A stretch of 64,000 nt of DNA from NCBI GenBank assembly GCA_028066245.1, contig JALCBR010000002.1, positions 1 to 64,000 on the forward strand. Reading direction: 5' to 3'. Each line of letters opens with the position of its first letter. Position 1 is the stretch's first letter. Shown here piece by piece: positions 7,150 to 16,391 of this stretch. A program made the translations under genes and the position numbers. Under the pieces are notes generated by a model that did no database searches, was not told where the DNA came from, and saw only the letters and a list, made by a program, of their open reading frames with translations. This DNA is from Pirellulales bacterium. GTDB taxonomy: Bacteria; Planctomycetota; Planctomycetia; Pirellulales; S012-138.

Positions 7150-9309
7150 ATGGCTGATCCCACGCTCGCCCTTTCTATGTTGGCAGATGATATTGGCGCA
7201 ATCACGCTCGATATGCCGGGCAAAGGCGCCAATGTGCTCTCCGCGTCTGTGTTGGATGAGCTGGAAAAGATCCTGGATGAGCTGGACGGCATGGCGAACT
7301 TGGCCGGTGTTGTTGTTCGCTCTGGTAAGCCGGGGATGTTTATCGCTGGAGCCGATGTTCGCGAGTTTGTTGCTGCGATCGAGCAAGGCGGAGTCGACGG
7401 TGTGAATCGACAGTGGGTGATCGATGTCTCCACGCGCGGGCAAAGTCTGTTCCGGCGTCTTGGCTCCAGCAACTACGTCTCGGTCGCCGCGATCGACGGC
7501 GTGGCGCTTGGCGGTGGTGCGGAGTTGGCCGTGTGGTGCGATCGGCGAATCATGTCCACCAACCCCAAGGCTGCTTTTGGGTTGCCGGAAGTAAAGCTGG
7601 GCATGTTTCCCGGCTGGGGTGGAACAGCACGCTTGCCACGGATCGTGGGTTTATCCAACGCCGTGGAAATGATCACGGGGGGCGAAAACGTCAACGCCGC
7701 GTCAGCCGAACAGATGGGGCTCACCAGTGACACGGCCGCTTCCGATGATCTTGATGCCGCTGCCATTCGTTTGATTCGGGCCGAACAGACAAGCGGACAA
7801 TACTTGCAGGACAGAGACGCTTGGGCCTTGCCCATCAGTATGACCGAAACGGAGCTGTACTTCCTGGGAGCAACGGCCAACGCTTACATCCAGCAACAAA
7901 CGAAAGGGAACTATCCCGCGCCGATCGCCGCGCTGGAATTGATGCTGGAATCTGCGGCGGGAGACGTTGACGCCGCATGCAAGTTGGAAGCGGAAGCTTT
8001 CGCCGATATCTTTGGCACGCCGGTCAACCGCTCGCTGCTGAACGTGTTCTTCCTGACGGACCGCAATAAGAAAGATCGCGGTGTTGCGGATCGATCGATC
8101 GAGCCGGGCAAGGTTTCGTCGCTCTCTGTCTTTGGGGCAGGGTTGATGGGGTCAGCGATTGCCGCGGCTTCAGTCAAGCGGGGGATCAACGTCGCCATCT
8201 CAGATGCCAATTCCGAGTCCTTGCAGCGCGGCGTCGCCAACTTGCTAGAGGAAGCTTCCTATGATCGAGTGATTGGCGGACCGAACGCGAAGAAATCGAT
8301 TGAGCTGGCTGCCAAAGTCAACGCCACGGAATCTCTCGCTGAGATGTGCGAAGCCGACATCGTGCTCGAGGCGATCGTCGAGAACGAGGACGTCAAAAAG
8401 AAGCTTTACGCCAGCTTTGAAGCCGATTTGCCTGCGAAAAAGATCCTGGCGACCAACACGTCAACTATTCCGTTGAAGAACCTTGCCGCCGGACTTAAGC
8501 ACCCGGAGCGGTTCTGCGGGATTCACTTCTTTAATCCCGTCCGCAAGATGAAGTTGGTTGAGGTCATTCGCGGACCGCAAACCTCTGATCAGACGATTGC
8601 CACTGCGGTGGCGTACGCAAAGTCGATTGGCAAATCACCGGTGGTGGTCAATGACGGACCGGGCTTTCTGGTCAACCGTTGCCTGTTGCCGTACATGAAC
8701 GAAGCTTTGGAGTTGATGCAGGATGGCGCTAGCATCAAGGCGATCGAGAAGGCGGCCAAGAGCTTTGGCATGCCGATGGGTCCGATTACGTTGTACGATG
8801 TTGTTGGCTTAGACACAGCTTACTTTGCCGGGATGACACTGGTGAATGCGTTCCCGGATCGGTGCGGTGTCTCCGCAATCATGGAAACCATGGTCAACGC
8901 CAAGCGGCTTGGCCAGAAGTCCAGAGTTGGCTTCTTCAAGTACACGGATCCCAGGAAAAAGGGCGAGCCTGACGCCAGCTTGGACGACCTGTTGCAGCCA
9001 GTCATGCGTGACAGACAAGACTTCACGCCGCAGCAGATCGAAGATCGATTGTTTCTACCGATGCTGTTGGAGGCCACGCGAATTCTTGAGGAAGGCATTG
9101 TCCGTGATCCGCGCGATGTTGATTTGGGCCTGATCTTCGGAATTGGCTTTCCGCCGTTTCTAGGTGGTCTTTTCTTTTGGGCGGATGCCTGTGGAGCGGA
9201 GAGCATCGTCGAGCGGCTGAAGCCGTATGAAGGGCTAGGCGAACGAATGCGGCCTACTGAAATGTTGCTACAGCTCGCATCATCTGGCGGAAAGTTCTAC
9301 GATGCGTAG
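7150..9309 (+). CDS. fadJ: Enoyl-CoA hydratase / 3-hydroxyacyl-CoA dehydrogenase (FadB/FadJ type)
   Basis: A 719-residue bifunctional fatty-acid beta-oxidation subunit. The N-terminal crotonase domain (about 1-290) has the oxyanion-hole and catalytic segments GGGAELAVWCDRR and LPEVKLGMFPGWGGTARL, which retain both glutamates used for hydration. After a linker, the dehydrogenase domain starts with the Rossmann motif SVFGAGLMGSAIAAASVKRG at about 326-345. Its catalytic histidine block GIHFFNPVRKMKLVE lies near residue 458, and NDGPGFLVNR starts the C-terminal helical domain. The length matches FadB/FadJ. The thiolase partner is not adjacent, which is common outside enterobacteria. Whether it is FadB-like (aerobic) or FadJ-like cannot be told from sequence alone. 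The upstream 6932-7149 interval holds no gene. Confidence 0.93.
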   Translation: MADPTLALSMLADDIGAITLDMPGKGANVLSASVLDELEKILDELDGMANLAGVVVRSGKPGMFIAGADVREFVAAIEQGGVDGVNRQWVIDVSTRGQSLFRRLGSSNYVSVAAIDGVALGGGAELAVWCDRRIMSTNPKAAFGLPEVKLGMFPGWGGTARLPRIVGLSNAVEMITGGENVNAASAEQMGLTSDTAASDDLDAAAIRLIRAEQTSGQYLQDRDAWALPISMTETELYFLGATANAYIQQQTKGNYPAPIAALELMLESAAGDVDAACKLEAEAFADIFGTPVNRSLLNVFFLTDRNKKDRGVADRSIEPGKVSSLSVFGAGLMGSAIAAASVKRGINVAISDANSESLQRGVANLLEEASYDRVIGGPNAKKSIELAAKVNATESLAEMCEADIVLEAIVENEDVKKKLYASFEADLPAKKILATNTSTIPLKNLAAGLKHPERFCGIHFFNPVRKMKLVEVIRGPQTSDQTIATAVAYAKSIGKSPVVVNDGPGFLVNRCLLPYMNEALELMQDGASIKAIEKAAKSFGMPMGPITLYDVVGLDTAYFAGMTLVNAFPDRCGVSAIMETMVNAKRLGQKSRVGFFKYTDPRKKGEPDASLDDLLQPVMRDRQDFTPQQIEDRLFLPMLLEATRILEEGIVRDPRDVDLGLIFGIGFPPFLGGLFFWADACGAESIVERLKPYEGLGERMRPTEMLLQLASSGGKFYDA

Positions 9310-9399
9310 GCGTCCAACGAGTGGCCGTATCTGGCGGCGATGACGATGTATGGTGACGCTCTTTTGTAGCCTGACTGTGGCTGAAAAGGAGCGGGGCTT

Positions 9400-9991
9400 T
9401 CAACCGGAGCACTCGCAGCAGTTTTGTTGCCGTTGCTGGTAGTCCAGGATATTGCCGCGACGGTCGAGCTCAAACTTACAGCATTCGTTGATGACCTTCG
9501 CCAGTGCAGCCCGGCCGCGGCGAACGCGAGATTTCACGGCCGTCAACGTAAGTCCCAGCCGCCGGGCAATCTCTTGCTGCGGAATGCCTTGCAGTTCAAA
9601 CAGCTGCACAGCTTCGCGCTGAGCTTCCGGCAATTGCTCGATCGCTGCCGGCAACCAGGAAGCAATCCTGGCGTTGAAGTTCGGGCCGGAGATGCCTTCC
9701 GTGGTCGCCCCCAGCTCTTCGTCTGAAGCGAGATGCGTTACCGTCTTGCCGTTAGCGCGATAGTGATCTGTGATCACGTTCCGGGCGATGCGGAATACCC
9801 AAGCAGCCAGCCGGTCCTCATCCCGGAGTTCGCCCAGATGTTGGTGAATTCGTAGCAAGGCCTCGTAGCAAGGCCTCTTGGACCAGATCGTCCGCGGCCG
9901 TCTCGCTTGCCACCCGCGCGCGAAAGAACTGCCGCAGCCGGTTGCCCAACTGCTCCCAGACTCGTTGCGTGGAGAATGCACTTTGCGACAC
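9400..9991 (-). pseudogene. ECF RNA polymerase sigma factor (SigZ-like), frameshifted by a 13-bp duplication
   Basis: Read from GTG 9991, the frame gives MSQSAFSTQRVWEQLGNRLR, then ETAADDLVQEALLR (sigma region 2.1/2.2), and goes out of frame at once. The continuation IHQHLGELRDEDRLAAWVFR (region 2), then EAVQLFELQGIPQQEIARRL and LTAVKSRVRRGRAALAKVI (region 4 helix-turn-helix), lies in another frame. Between them CGTAGCAAGGCCT occurs twice head to tail (9851-9863 and 9864-9876). Removing one copy joins the halves perfectly as DLVQEALLRIHQHLGEL. The C-terminal CCKFELDRRGNILDYQQR tail is typical of SigZ-like factors. As it stands only a truncated protein is made, unless a secondary start rescues region 4. 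The gene is 31 bp downstream of arsI on the same strand, so the two likely share an operon. Confidence 0.88.
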
Positions 9992-10021
9992 GTTACCCTG
10001 CTTGGTCAGTTGTTCAGAGCG

Positions 10022-10483
10022 CTAGCAGCAATCGGACGTGGCATCCGCGCAGCAGTTTACCGGTTGAGGGGAAAGGTTGGGAGCTTCAGCTCCCGTGACC
10101 ACAAACACTTCCCAGCGATGTCCGTCTGGATCGGTCACCCAAATCTTATCTTGGACAGCACAACAGCAGGCGGACTGGAACTCCTCACGGATCGGGACGC
10201 CGGCGGACTTCAGCCGCGTGGCAGCCTCACGGACCGCGTCGGTCGATTTGACCTGCACTCCGTAATGCGTGCTGGCGCGTTTCGCAGCGTCCGCCGCCTC
10301 GTACAGGCTGAGGTTGACCGAGGGACTTTCCGGTTCAAACTTCGCATAGCCGGGACGCCGTTTGACGGGCGACGACTGCAACAGGCATTCATAGAACCGG
10401 ACAGCCGCATCGATATCCGAGACACCCAGCCCGACATGAATCCGCGCCATACCGGCAAAGGCAACCGCTGAGTTTTGTGACAT
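10022..10483 (-). CDS. ArsI/CadI-family vicinal-oxygen-chelate metalloenzyme
   Basis: A 153-residue protein. VOC-fold blocks are present: ARIHVGLGVSDIDAAVRFYE with a metal-binding His, RPGYAKFEPESPSVNLSLYE, THYGVQVKSTDAV with a second His, and CCCAVQDKIWVTDPDGHRWE with the closing Glu. The cysteine pair before AVQDK and the overall pattern match ArsI, the Fe(II)-dependent C-As lyase acting on trivalent organoarsenicals, and the related CadI. The C-terminus adds NCCADATSDCC, possibly extra thiol ligands. The start at 10483 has AAAGGAG well placed; a second ATG at 10450 begins MARIHV, as in most homologues. An ECF sigma gene follows 31 bp later. No arsR or arsenite pump is adjacent. Confidence 0.8.
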   Translation of the reverse strand: MSQNSAVAFAGMARIHVGLGVSDIDAAVRFYECLLQSSPVKRRPGYAKFEPESPSVNLSLYEAADAAKRASTHYGVQVKSTDAVREAATRLKSAGVPIREEFQSACCCAVQDKIWVTDPDGHRWEVFVVTGAEAPNLSPQPVNCCADATSDCC

Positions 10484-10528
10484 TGGCCGCTCCTTTTGAG
10501 ATTCTCATATTCACCTTGAAGGAGTGGA

Positions 10529-10589
10529 CCAGCGTCCCGTCTCCTCCGCACTGTCAGTAGAGACGGAGAAGGGGAGCAAAGGACGCTGG
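10529..10589. other. Long stem-loop between arsI and the YhaM-like gene
   Basis: CCAGCGTCC (10529-10537) pairs with GGACGCTGG (10581-10589), and an inner CGTCTC/GAGACG pairs further inside. It sits in the 283-bp divergent interval 10484-10766 and could be a structured intergenic repeat or a leader element. No U-tract follows on either strand. Confidence 0.45.
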
Positions 10590-10766
10590 AATTCAGGAAG
10601 TGTTGTTTCCAAAGTGCAGACCGTCGCGAAAACCCGCCTCAGCCCAGGGGCTTCTCATTCGTGGATTCCTCCCACTTCTGACCAACGCCTTAACCCTCTA
10701 AGATGGGGGTTTCGCCGCCTGCAATCGTGCAGGATGGCAGCATAGTTCGAATGCAGAAAGCCCGTC

Positions 10767-11738
10767 ATGCCCCGACGTTACGTCAGCGATCTGGCCGATC
10801 AGGAGTCGGTCGATTCGATCTTTCGTGCCAATAACAAGCAGTTGCGGCCCAACCGCAACGGAGATTTGTACATGAGCGTGGAGCTTTCCGACCGGACCGG
10901 CGGGCTGTCCGCCTTGTTGTGGAATGCTGACGAGAAGATCTATCGCAAGTTTGAGAACGGTGATTTCGTCCGCGTGGCAGGGACAACGCAGCTCTACCAA
11001 GGCTCGCTGCAGATGATTGCTACGCGGATTTCCAAAGCCAACGAGAGTGAAGTTGACACGGCCGATTTCTATCCGTTGGACAACGCGGACGTCGATCAGT
11101 TGATCGTCAAGCTCCGCGAGCATTTTCGCAGCCTGACCAATCCGCATCTGGCCAACCTGGCAGAGTGTTTTGTCATGGACGAAGAGTTCATGCGAAAGCT
11201 CCGCTTGGCGCCTGCTGGCATCAAGAACCATCACGCATATCACGGTGGGCTGCTGGAACACGTGATCAACATGATGGACGTGGCCAAGCGAATCAGCCCT
11301 TGCTATCCGATGTTGGACATCGACCAGTTGTTGTTAGGTTGCTTCCTGCATGATCTGGGGAAGCTTGAGGAATTGGAATATGAGCGCGGCTTTGCTTACA
11401 CGGACGAAGGGCAGATGCTGGGTCACGTCATGATTGGCGTGCGGATGTTAGAGGAGAAGCTCGCTCAGTCGGAAGAGTTATCTGGAGAGCCATTCCCCGG
11501 TGAATTAGCTATGCGGCTCAAGCATCTGATCATCAGCCACCACGGGGACTACGAGTTTGGCAGCCCTAAACTACCGATGACGCTGGAAGCTGTGGCGCTG
11601 ACGTATCTCGATAACCTGGACGCCAAACTGCATTCGTTTGAAAAGCTGATCAAAGACGATCCCAACGTTGATTCCACCTGGACGTTGTATCAGGCAAACA
11701 TTGGCCGCAAGATCTACAAAGGCGGCAAGGATGCATGA
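10767..11738 (+). CDS. yhaM: YhaM-like 3'-5' exoribonuclease (OB fold + HD domain)
   Basis: A 323-residue protein. An OB-fold nucleic-acid-binding region at about 15-95 (LRPNRNGDLYMSVELSDRTG, FVRVAGTTQLYQGSLQMI) is followed by an HD phosphohydrolase domain. The latter has the metal-binding segments YHGGLLEHVINM, GCFLHDLGKLEE (the HD pair), MLGHVMIG, ISHHGDYEFGSP and the conserved YLDNLDAK. This order and length match the YhaM/CbfA family, Mn-dependent exonucleases that trim RNA and also single-stranded DNA. The ATG at 10767 follows AGAAAGCCCGTC with a weak ribosome site. It stands alone between the arsI operon and the DUF1501 gene, which runs convergently. Confidence 0.88.
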   Translation: MPRRYVSDLADQESVDSIFRANNKQLRPNRNGDLYMSVELSDRTGGLSALLWNADEKIYRKFENGDFVRVAGTTQLYQGSLQMIATRISKANESEVDTADFYPLDNADVDQLIVKLREHFRSLTNPHLANLAECFVMDEEFMRKLRLAPAGIKNHHAYHGGLLEHVINMMDVAKRISPCYPMLDIDQLLLGCFLHDLGKLEELEYERGFAYTDEGQMLGHVMIGVRMLEEKLAQSEELSGEPFPGELAMRLKHLIISHHGDYEFGSPKLPMTLEAVALTYLDNLDAKLHSFEKLIKDDPNVDSTWTLYQANIGRKIYKGGKDA

Positions 11739-11832
11739 GTCCGATGGCGTCCGTCATTTGAGGACACGCACATTGCCAACGCGGCAAGAAGAAGCCCGCC
11801 GCACTTCGCACGTAGCAGTTTGATTCAACACG

Positions 11833-13086
11833 TCAGACACGTAGGACTGGCGTAGGCTGAAATTTTCCATCCAGGATGCTGGAGCTGTCACAGCCGAGCC
11901 AACCATCCAGGACGCCGGCATAAACGCTGCGGAAATCTGTGTGGAACTTGAGATCGCCTGCTTGAAGATCAATCAAGCTGGGGTGGGCTCCGATGGCGCC
12001 GGACTGAACTGGAGCCCCAGCAAGAAACATGGGTGCGGCGGTGCCATGGTCCGTTCCGGCCGAAGAATTTTCCCGCACGCGACGGCCAAACTCGCTGAAG
12101 CTCATCACCAGCACGCGATCTTGTTGCCCGCGGGCTTGGAGATCTTTCAGGAACGCGGTCGTGGAATCTCCCAATTCACGCAACAGCGCTGCGTGCGTGT
12201 CCACCTGGCTGGAGTGTGTGTCGAATCCGGCCAACTCAACGTAGTAGATGCCTGTCTCCATGCCAGCGTCGATGAGTTGCGCCACCAGTTGCAGTTTGCG
12301 AGCCAGCCCATACCCAGGGTATGTAGTTGGGCCACTCTTCTCGCTCAGCGATTCCTGCACTCGTTGGCTGGAATCAATCGCCGAGAGTGTGCTGCGTTGA
12401 ATGAATTGCGCCAGCGCTGATTCTCTTTGCGTGGGCAGTTGCGAAAGCTCGCGAAGGGTATCTGTGGTCAACGCGCCGCCGGAAGTGCGGAGACGGAACG
12501 CATCCAGCGAATCGATCGAGGGCACGGCTGTCTCTCGCGCCACCAACGCCAGCGGCAATTCGTTGGCTCCCAAATGCAGTGCAGCTGCATCGCGTGTTGT
12601 CTTGGCGGCTTTGCTGTCCAGCGCGCGGCCCAGCCAACCTGTTCGTGGCGAAAGATCCTTGGGCGCTGCCGAATGCCAGATGTCCATGCTGCGGAAGTGC
12701 GAACGATCCGGGTTCGGATAGCCGACGCCTTGCACGACTGCCAATTGATCTTGTTCCAGCAATTCGCCGAAGCTGGAGAGGCTGGGATGAAAGCCAATGT
12801 GATCATCAATTTTGATGATTTGTTGTTCCGGGATTCTCAACAGGATGCGATTCTTGGCGTACAGTGGGTCTGCGTAAGGGATCACCGTGTTCAGTCCGTC
12901 ATTACCACCGGAGAGTTGAATGACAACCAACACGTTGTCTGGCTTGGATCGATTTCCGTTGCGGCGGAGACTGGCTGCCTGAGCGGTGCGGGCCAGGAAT
13001 CCTGGCACGTCCAAGCCCAACGCGACCAGCGAGGATGTTCCCACGCTCGTCTGCAGAAAACGGCGTCGTGAAAATGGCGTTGTCAT
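11833..13086 (-). CDS. DUF1501 family protein with Tat signal
   Basis: The chosen start at 13086 gives MTTPFSRRRFLQTSVGTSSL, a twin-arginine signal (R-R-R-F-L) followed by a hydrophobic stretch ending ARTAQA. The longer frame from 13185 would overlap the upstream gene and bury the signal. The mature part (about 417 residues in total) has VIQLSGGNDGLNTVIPYADP, QGVGYPNPDRSHFRSMDIWH and a later FSEFGRRVRENSSAGTDHGT. These are the hallmark blocks of DUF1501, an alkaline-phosphatase/sulfatase-like fold exported to the periplasm, abundant in planctomycetes and of unknown activity. It lies 46 bp downstream of the DUF1800 gene; this pairing is conserved in planctomycetes and the two are presumed to be co-transcribed and to act together. 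Confidence 0.92.
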   Translation of the reverse strand: MTTPFSRRRFLQTSVGTSSLVALGLDVPGFLARTAQAASLRRNGNRSKPDNVLVVIQLSGGNDGLNTVIPYADPLYAKNRILLRIPEQQIIKIDDHIGFHPSLSSFGELLEQDQLAVVQGVGYPNPDRSHFRSMDIWHSAAPKDLSPRTGWLGRALDSKAAKTTRDAAALHLGANELPLALVARETAVPSIDSLDAFRLRTSGGALTTDTLRELSQLPTQRESALAQFIQRSTLSAIDSSQRVQESLSEKSGPTTYPGYGLARKLQLVAQLIDAGMETGIYYVELAGFDTHSSQVDTHAALLRELGDSTTAFLKDLQARGQQDRVLVMSFSEFGRRVRENSSAGTDHGTAAPMFLAGAPVQSGAIGAHPSLIDLQAGDLKFHTDFRSVYAGVLDGWLGCDSSSILDGKFQPTPVLRV

Positions 13087-13132
13087 GTCAGCACCACGAG
13101 GTTTGACTGAGAGCTTGTGGGATCTGGTTGCG

Positions 13133-14545
13133 TCAAGCAACATGAAATTCGGGTCGCGCGGCAATCGCTTGCACCACGCGGGCAAGGCGTTGAGAACCGT
13201 TGTCGTTTTCCGCTGCCAAAGCAGTCAACCGAAGTTGAACATCTGCGGGCAACGGTCCTCCCAGCAACAAATTTGTCAGCCAGATCACCTGTTCGGCCGG
13301 CGTCGTGAAACCGTTCTCGGCGGCGATTTCCGCCAGGTCCGGTGGTGACTTGAATCGGTTGTCAACTCCGGAAACCATTGCCCAGATCAAGTTCATGCGA
13401 GATAGCAGCGCCGCGGAGTTGATCCATTCACGACCGCCGTCCCAACCTTTGACGTTGGGTGGATAGAAGACGGCCTGGCCTTGAGCACGGAGGTCATCAG
13501 CCAGTGCAAAGGCATTCACGCTGAAATTCAAACCGCGCATCACGCCAATTGCCATCTCCACTGGCGATTTGACTCGCTGTCCGAGCGCATGTTCGGAGAA
13601 GAAAAGGTTACTGCTCAAAATTCGTTCGACGAGCCACCCAGTATTGTAGTTATGTTTTCGGTATCCAGCTGCCAGGGCTTCGATGAGTTCGGGGCTGGGA
13701 TCGTCCGTCTCGCTGATGAACGCGCGATAGAACTTGCCCACCAGAAATTGCGCTGCGGCAGGCTGTTCCAACAGGATGCGAATGATGTCTTCACCGTTCC
13801 AGTTGCCTGTCTGGCCGAGAACGGTTTTGCTGCCCTCATCATGTTGATAGGAATTGAATTGGAATTCCCGATGGCGAACTTCCCAGCCAGTGAACGCGCG
13901 GGCGGATTCCTTGATATCATTTTCTGTGTAGTTCCCTAACCCTAAGCAGAAGAGCTCCATCACCTCGCGAGCAAAGTTCTCGTTGGGGTGAGCTTTTTTG
14001 TTGGTGGCAGAGTCTAGCCATAGCAACATGGCGGGATCACGAGCCATACCCAGCACTAAGGGTTGGAACTCGGCCAGGGCCTGGCGCCGAATGAGCGCGT
14101 TTTGTGCCAGCATGAGCTCCGCATCTTCCACCTTGGCAGCACTGGTAGCAAAGTGCCCGTGCCACACCAGCGCGACGCGCTCGAGCAGCGGATGTGGGGT
14201 GCGGGCCATCAGATTTAGCCACCAGGCGGGAAGGTTCTCCACATTGCCGGTGGCCAGCAAGGCGGTAACTTGCGTCTCAGAATCCGCGTAGAACGCAGAC
14301 GTGGCTTCCGCTTGGTCAGGTTCCCGGTTGAGGAGCCTGGCCAGTGTTTTTTCTGGTCCAGCTTTCAAGGCGGTTTCAATCTCTTGCCAACGACCGCCAA
14401 AGGCAGCTCGGCGGTAGAGATGGGCAACTCGTTGGAGATTCCAAGGCGATTCCCGTTTCGGGCGATAGGGCTCCCAAGCCCAATTCGGGTCGATCCGGCT
14501 CATCAAGGTGACGGCCATGACTGAAGCTCCACTACTTGCGAGCAA
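13133..14545 (-). CDS. DUF1800 family protein
   Basis: A 470-residue protein. VAHLYRRAAFGGRWQEIE near the start, WWLNLMARTPHPLLERVALV, WHGHFATSAAKVEDAELM, AHPNENFAREVMELFCLGLG, YTENDIKESARAFTGW and PPNVKGWDGGREWINSAALL are the sequential conserved blocks of DUF1800. The family is large, mostly uncharacterised, and nearly always beside DUF1501. An internal ATG ten codons in (MAVTLMSRIDP) could be the true start; no clear signal peptide precedes it, unlike its DUF1501 partner. It is the first gene of the pair, reading toward DUF1501. The divergent gene on its right is the DUF6666-like protein, so 14546-14978 should hold both promoters, although none was clear to me. Confidence 0.92.
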   Translation of the reverse strand: MLASSGASVMAVTLMSRIDPNWAWEPYRPKRESPWNLQRVAHLYRRAAFGGRWQEIETALKAGPEKTLARLLNREPDQAEATSAFYADSETQVTALLATGNVENLPAWWLNLMARTPHPLLERVALVWHGHFATSAAKVEDAELMLAQNALIRRQALAEFQPLVLGMARDPAMLLWLDSATNKKAHPNENFAREVMELFCLGLGNYTENDIKESARAFTGWEVRHREFQFNSYQHDEGSKTVLGQTGNWNGEDIIRILLEQPAAAQFLVGKFYRAFISETDDPSPELIEALAAGYRKHNYNTGWLVERILSSNLFFSEHALGQRVKSPVEMAIGVMRGLNFSVNAFALADDLRAQGQAVFYPPNVKGWDGGREWINSAALLSRMNLIWAMVSGVDNRFKSPPDLAEIAAENGFTTPAEQVIWLTNLLLGGPLPADVQLRLTALAAENDNGSQRLARVVQAIAARPEFHVA

Positions 14546-14978
14546 GTGATCACGTTCTGCTGTCTTTGTCCTGCCCGGATATACCGGCTGGGCTCGCTCT
14601 GCGATTCAGGAAAGTCAGAGCGGTGTGAACCGGCGACACCTGGGATTGATTCGCCAGCGGGAGAGGGATCTTGGGCCTGACTGAAGGTTTCTGACGTAGA
14701 TCGCTACATCGCATTTCCTGCGAATGTGAGCAATGAAATCCCGTGAGCACCACGAGTTTTCTGGATGAATGAGGAGATTAGGGGTAATTCATAGCTTATT
14801 GCAAGATTGCTGATTATTAGGAGTTTATGGAATTCGATGAAAGTTCCGGTCAGAAAACCCCGATAGTTCAGGCGAGAAGCCTCTGGGGGTCCGGACTGTT
14901 GGCTGCAAGATTTTGGCCAGGACCGCCCCTCACTCTCCCCCCGATCAGCCCGAAATTGTGAACAAAACGAGGTTTACG
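14546..14978. other. Divergent intergenic region
   Basis: About 430 bp between the DUF1800 gene (minus) and the DUF6666-like gene (plus). The stretch 14757-14840 is AT-rich relative to its surroundings and is the likely promoter zone. No riboswitch or small RNA was recognised. Confidence 0.4.
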
Positions 14979-16211
14979 ATGCAACGCAAACACGGAGCAT
15001 GGGTGCTGGCAGCCGTCGGGTTGCTCTCCTGCCTGCTGGCGACAGCGGCCGAAGCTCAATCGAATTCTGGCCGTGTCCGAGGGCGAAGGGCATCGCGTGA
15101 CCGCTCAACGCATACCAAGCGGGAGTTCCGGCCTGGTGATCTGTTCGAGATCACTCCCAGCCGACGGCAAGCAGTTTCCTTTCAGCAGGATGCCGGTGCT
15201 CCGCCGGCTCCGGCCGATTTGGACGTGACTGCTGGCCAACCGTTGGCAGGTGAAGTTATTGGGCCAGGGCATGCGCTTTCCAGTCCGGAGGGGCACTGGT
15301 CAGAAGGTCCGCACCTTGGCTATGGCGAAGGTTACTACGATGACTGCGGGTGTGGTGAGTATGGTTGCGGAACCGGCTGTGATAGCTATGGCTGTGGAAC
15401 CACATGCGGCTACTTCCGCTGGTGGGACAAACTCTCGGTCTTCAGTGGCGTGCAGGGCTTTCGTGGGCCAGTCGATGTTGGAATGAATTCCAATTTCGGA
15501 TTCAACCAGGGCGTCAACTTTGCTTCGGCTCTCTTTCCTGCGCATTGCATTGGTGGCCAAGTGGGTTTTCGCACGACACAAACAAACCTGGACGGCAACA
15601 GCATTAGCGGGGTGGATGGCAATCGGGACCAAACATTCCTCACCGCAGGGCTCTTCAGCCGTGGAGGCTGGTTGCGCGGTGGAGCTGTGGTCGATATTCT
15701 CAACGACGATTACTACGCGGACTTCGACATCAACCAAGTCCGCGCTGAGTTGAGCATGCTGCTGGCACGCGGTGGTGAATTTGGCGTCTGGACGGCCGTC
15801 TCAGGCGACTCGGATGAAGCCTTCATTCAGGTCAACAACATCGACACAGTTTGGTCGCCCATCGATCAGTACGCGTTCTTCTATCGTCGCGAACTCTGCA
15901 ACGGCGGCAACTACCGGATCTGGGGCGGATTCACCAGCCGCAGTGACGGCATCTTCGGCAGTGAACTGATGGTGCCGTTCTCGAATCGTTTGGCGTTTAA
16001 CGCCAACTTCAATTATCTGATTCCTGATGAAAGCCAACTGCCCAACTACCAACAGGAAGCCTGGAACATCGGGATCGGCTTTGTCTGGTATCCGGGTGGG
16101 AAGCGTTCCTGTGGCGATTGCGGGGCCGGAGGTTTGTACGACGCTATGTTCCGCGTCGCCGACAACGGTACGTTCTTGATCAACCGACGCGACCGGCAGC
16201 AGAACAATTAG
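14979..16211 (+). CDS. DUF6666-like outer-membrane beta-barrel protein with Cys/Gly-rich segment
   Basis: Start chosen at ATG 14979, which gives MQRKHGAWVLAAVGLLSCLL and an Ala-Glu-Ala signal-peptidase site; an upstream in-frame ATG (14913) would place a charged extension before the signal. A low-complexity segment with repeated C-G-x-x-x-C-G and D-S-Y-G-C-G motifs precedes the long beta-rich part starting WWDKLSVFSGVQGFRGPVDV. Alternating aromatic strands follow, such as FFYRRELCNGGNYRIWGGFT and AWNIGIGFVWYPGGKRSCGD. This fits the planctomycete-only DUF6666 family of presumed outer-membrane barrels. The cysteine-rich insert could form disulfides or bind metal. Function unknown. Confidence 0.72.
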   Translation: MQRKHGAWVLAAVGLLSCLLATAAEAQSNSGRVRGRRASRDRSTHTKREFRPGDLFEITPSRRQAVSFQQDAGAPPAPADLDVTAGQPLAGEVIGPGHALSSPEGHWSEGPHLGYGEGYYDDCGCGEYGCGTGCDSYGCGTTCGYFRWWDKLSVFSGVQGFRGPVDVGMNSNFGFNQGVNFASALFPAHCIGGQVGFRTTQTNLDGNSISGVDGNRDQTFLTAGLFSRGGWLRGGAVVDILNDDYYADFDINQVRAELSMLLARGGEFGVWTAVSGDSDEAFIQVNNIDTVWSPIDQYAFFYRRELCNGGNYRIWGGFTSRSDGIFGSELMVPFSNRLAFNANFNYLIPDESQLPNYQQEAWNIGIGFVWYPGGKRSCGDCGAGGLYDAMFRVADNGTFLINRRDRQQNN

Positions 16212-16262
16212 TTGCTATCGCCGTGTTTCTCGCAGCATATGGAAAGCGCGGCTGAAGAATTT

Positions 16263-16305
16263 GGGGGACGGTCGTCGGGCAATGTCCGGCGGCTGGTCCC
16301 CTTTC
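16263..16305 (+). terminator. Hairpin terminator after the DUF6666-like gene
   Basis: GGGGAC (16264-16269) pairs with GTCCCC (16296-16301), followed by TTT, 52 bp after the stop codon. Additional G/C-rich pairing lies inside. The U-tract is short, so efficiency is uncertain. Confidence 0.55.
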
Positions 16306-16391
16306 TGCTGCGCTTTGCAGCTCCTCGGAGTCAGAACTGCTGAGGGCTAGCAAGCTATTTAAATGAGCGGTGATTGTTGACGCTGCCTTGA

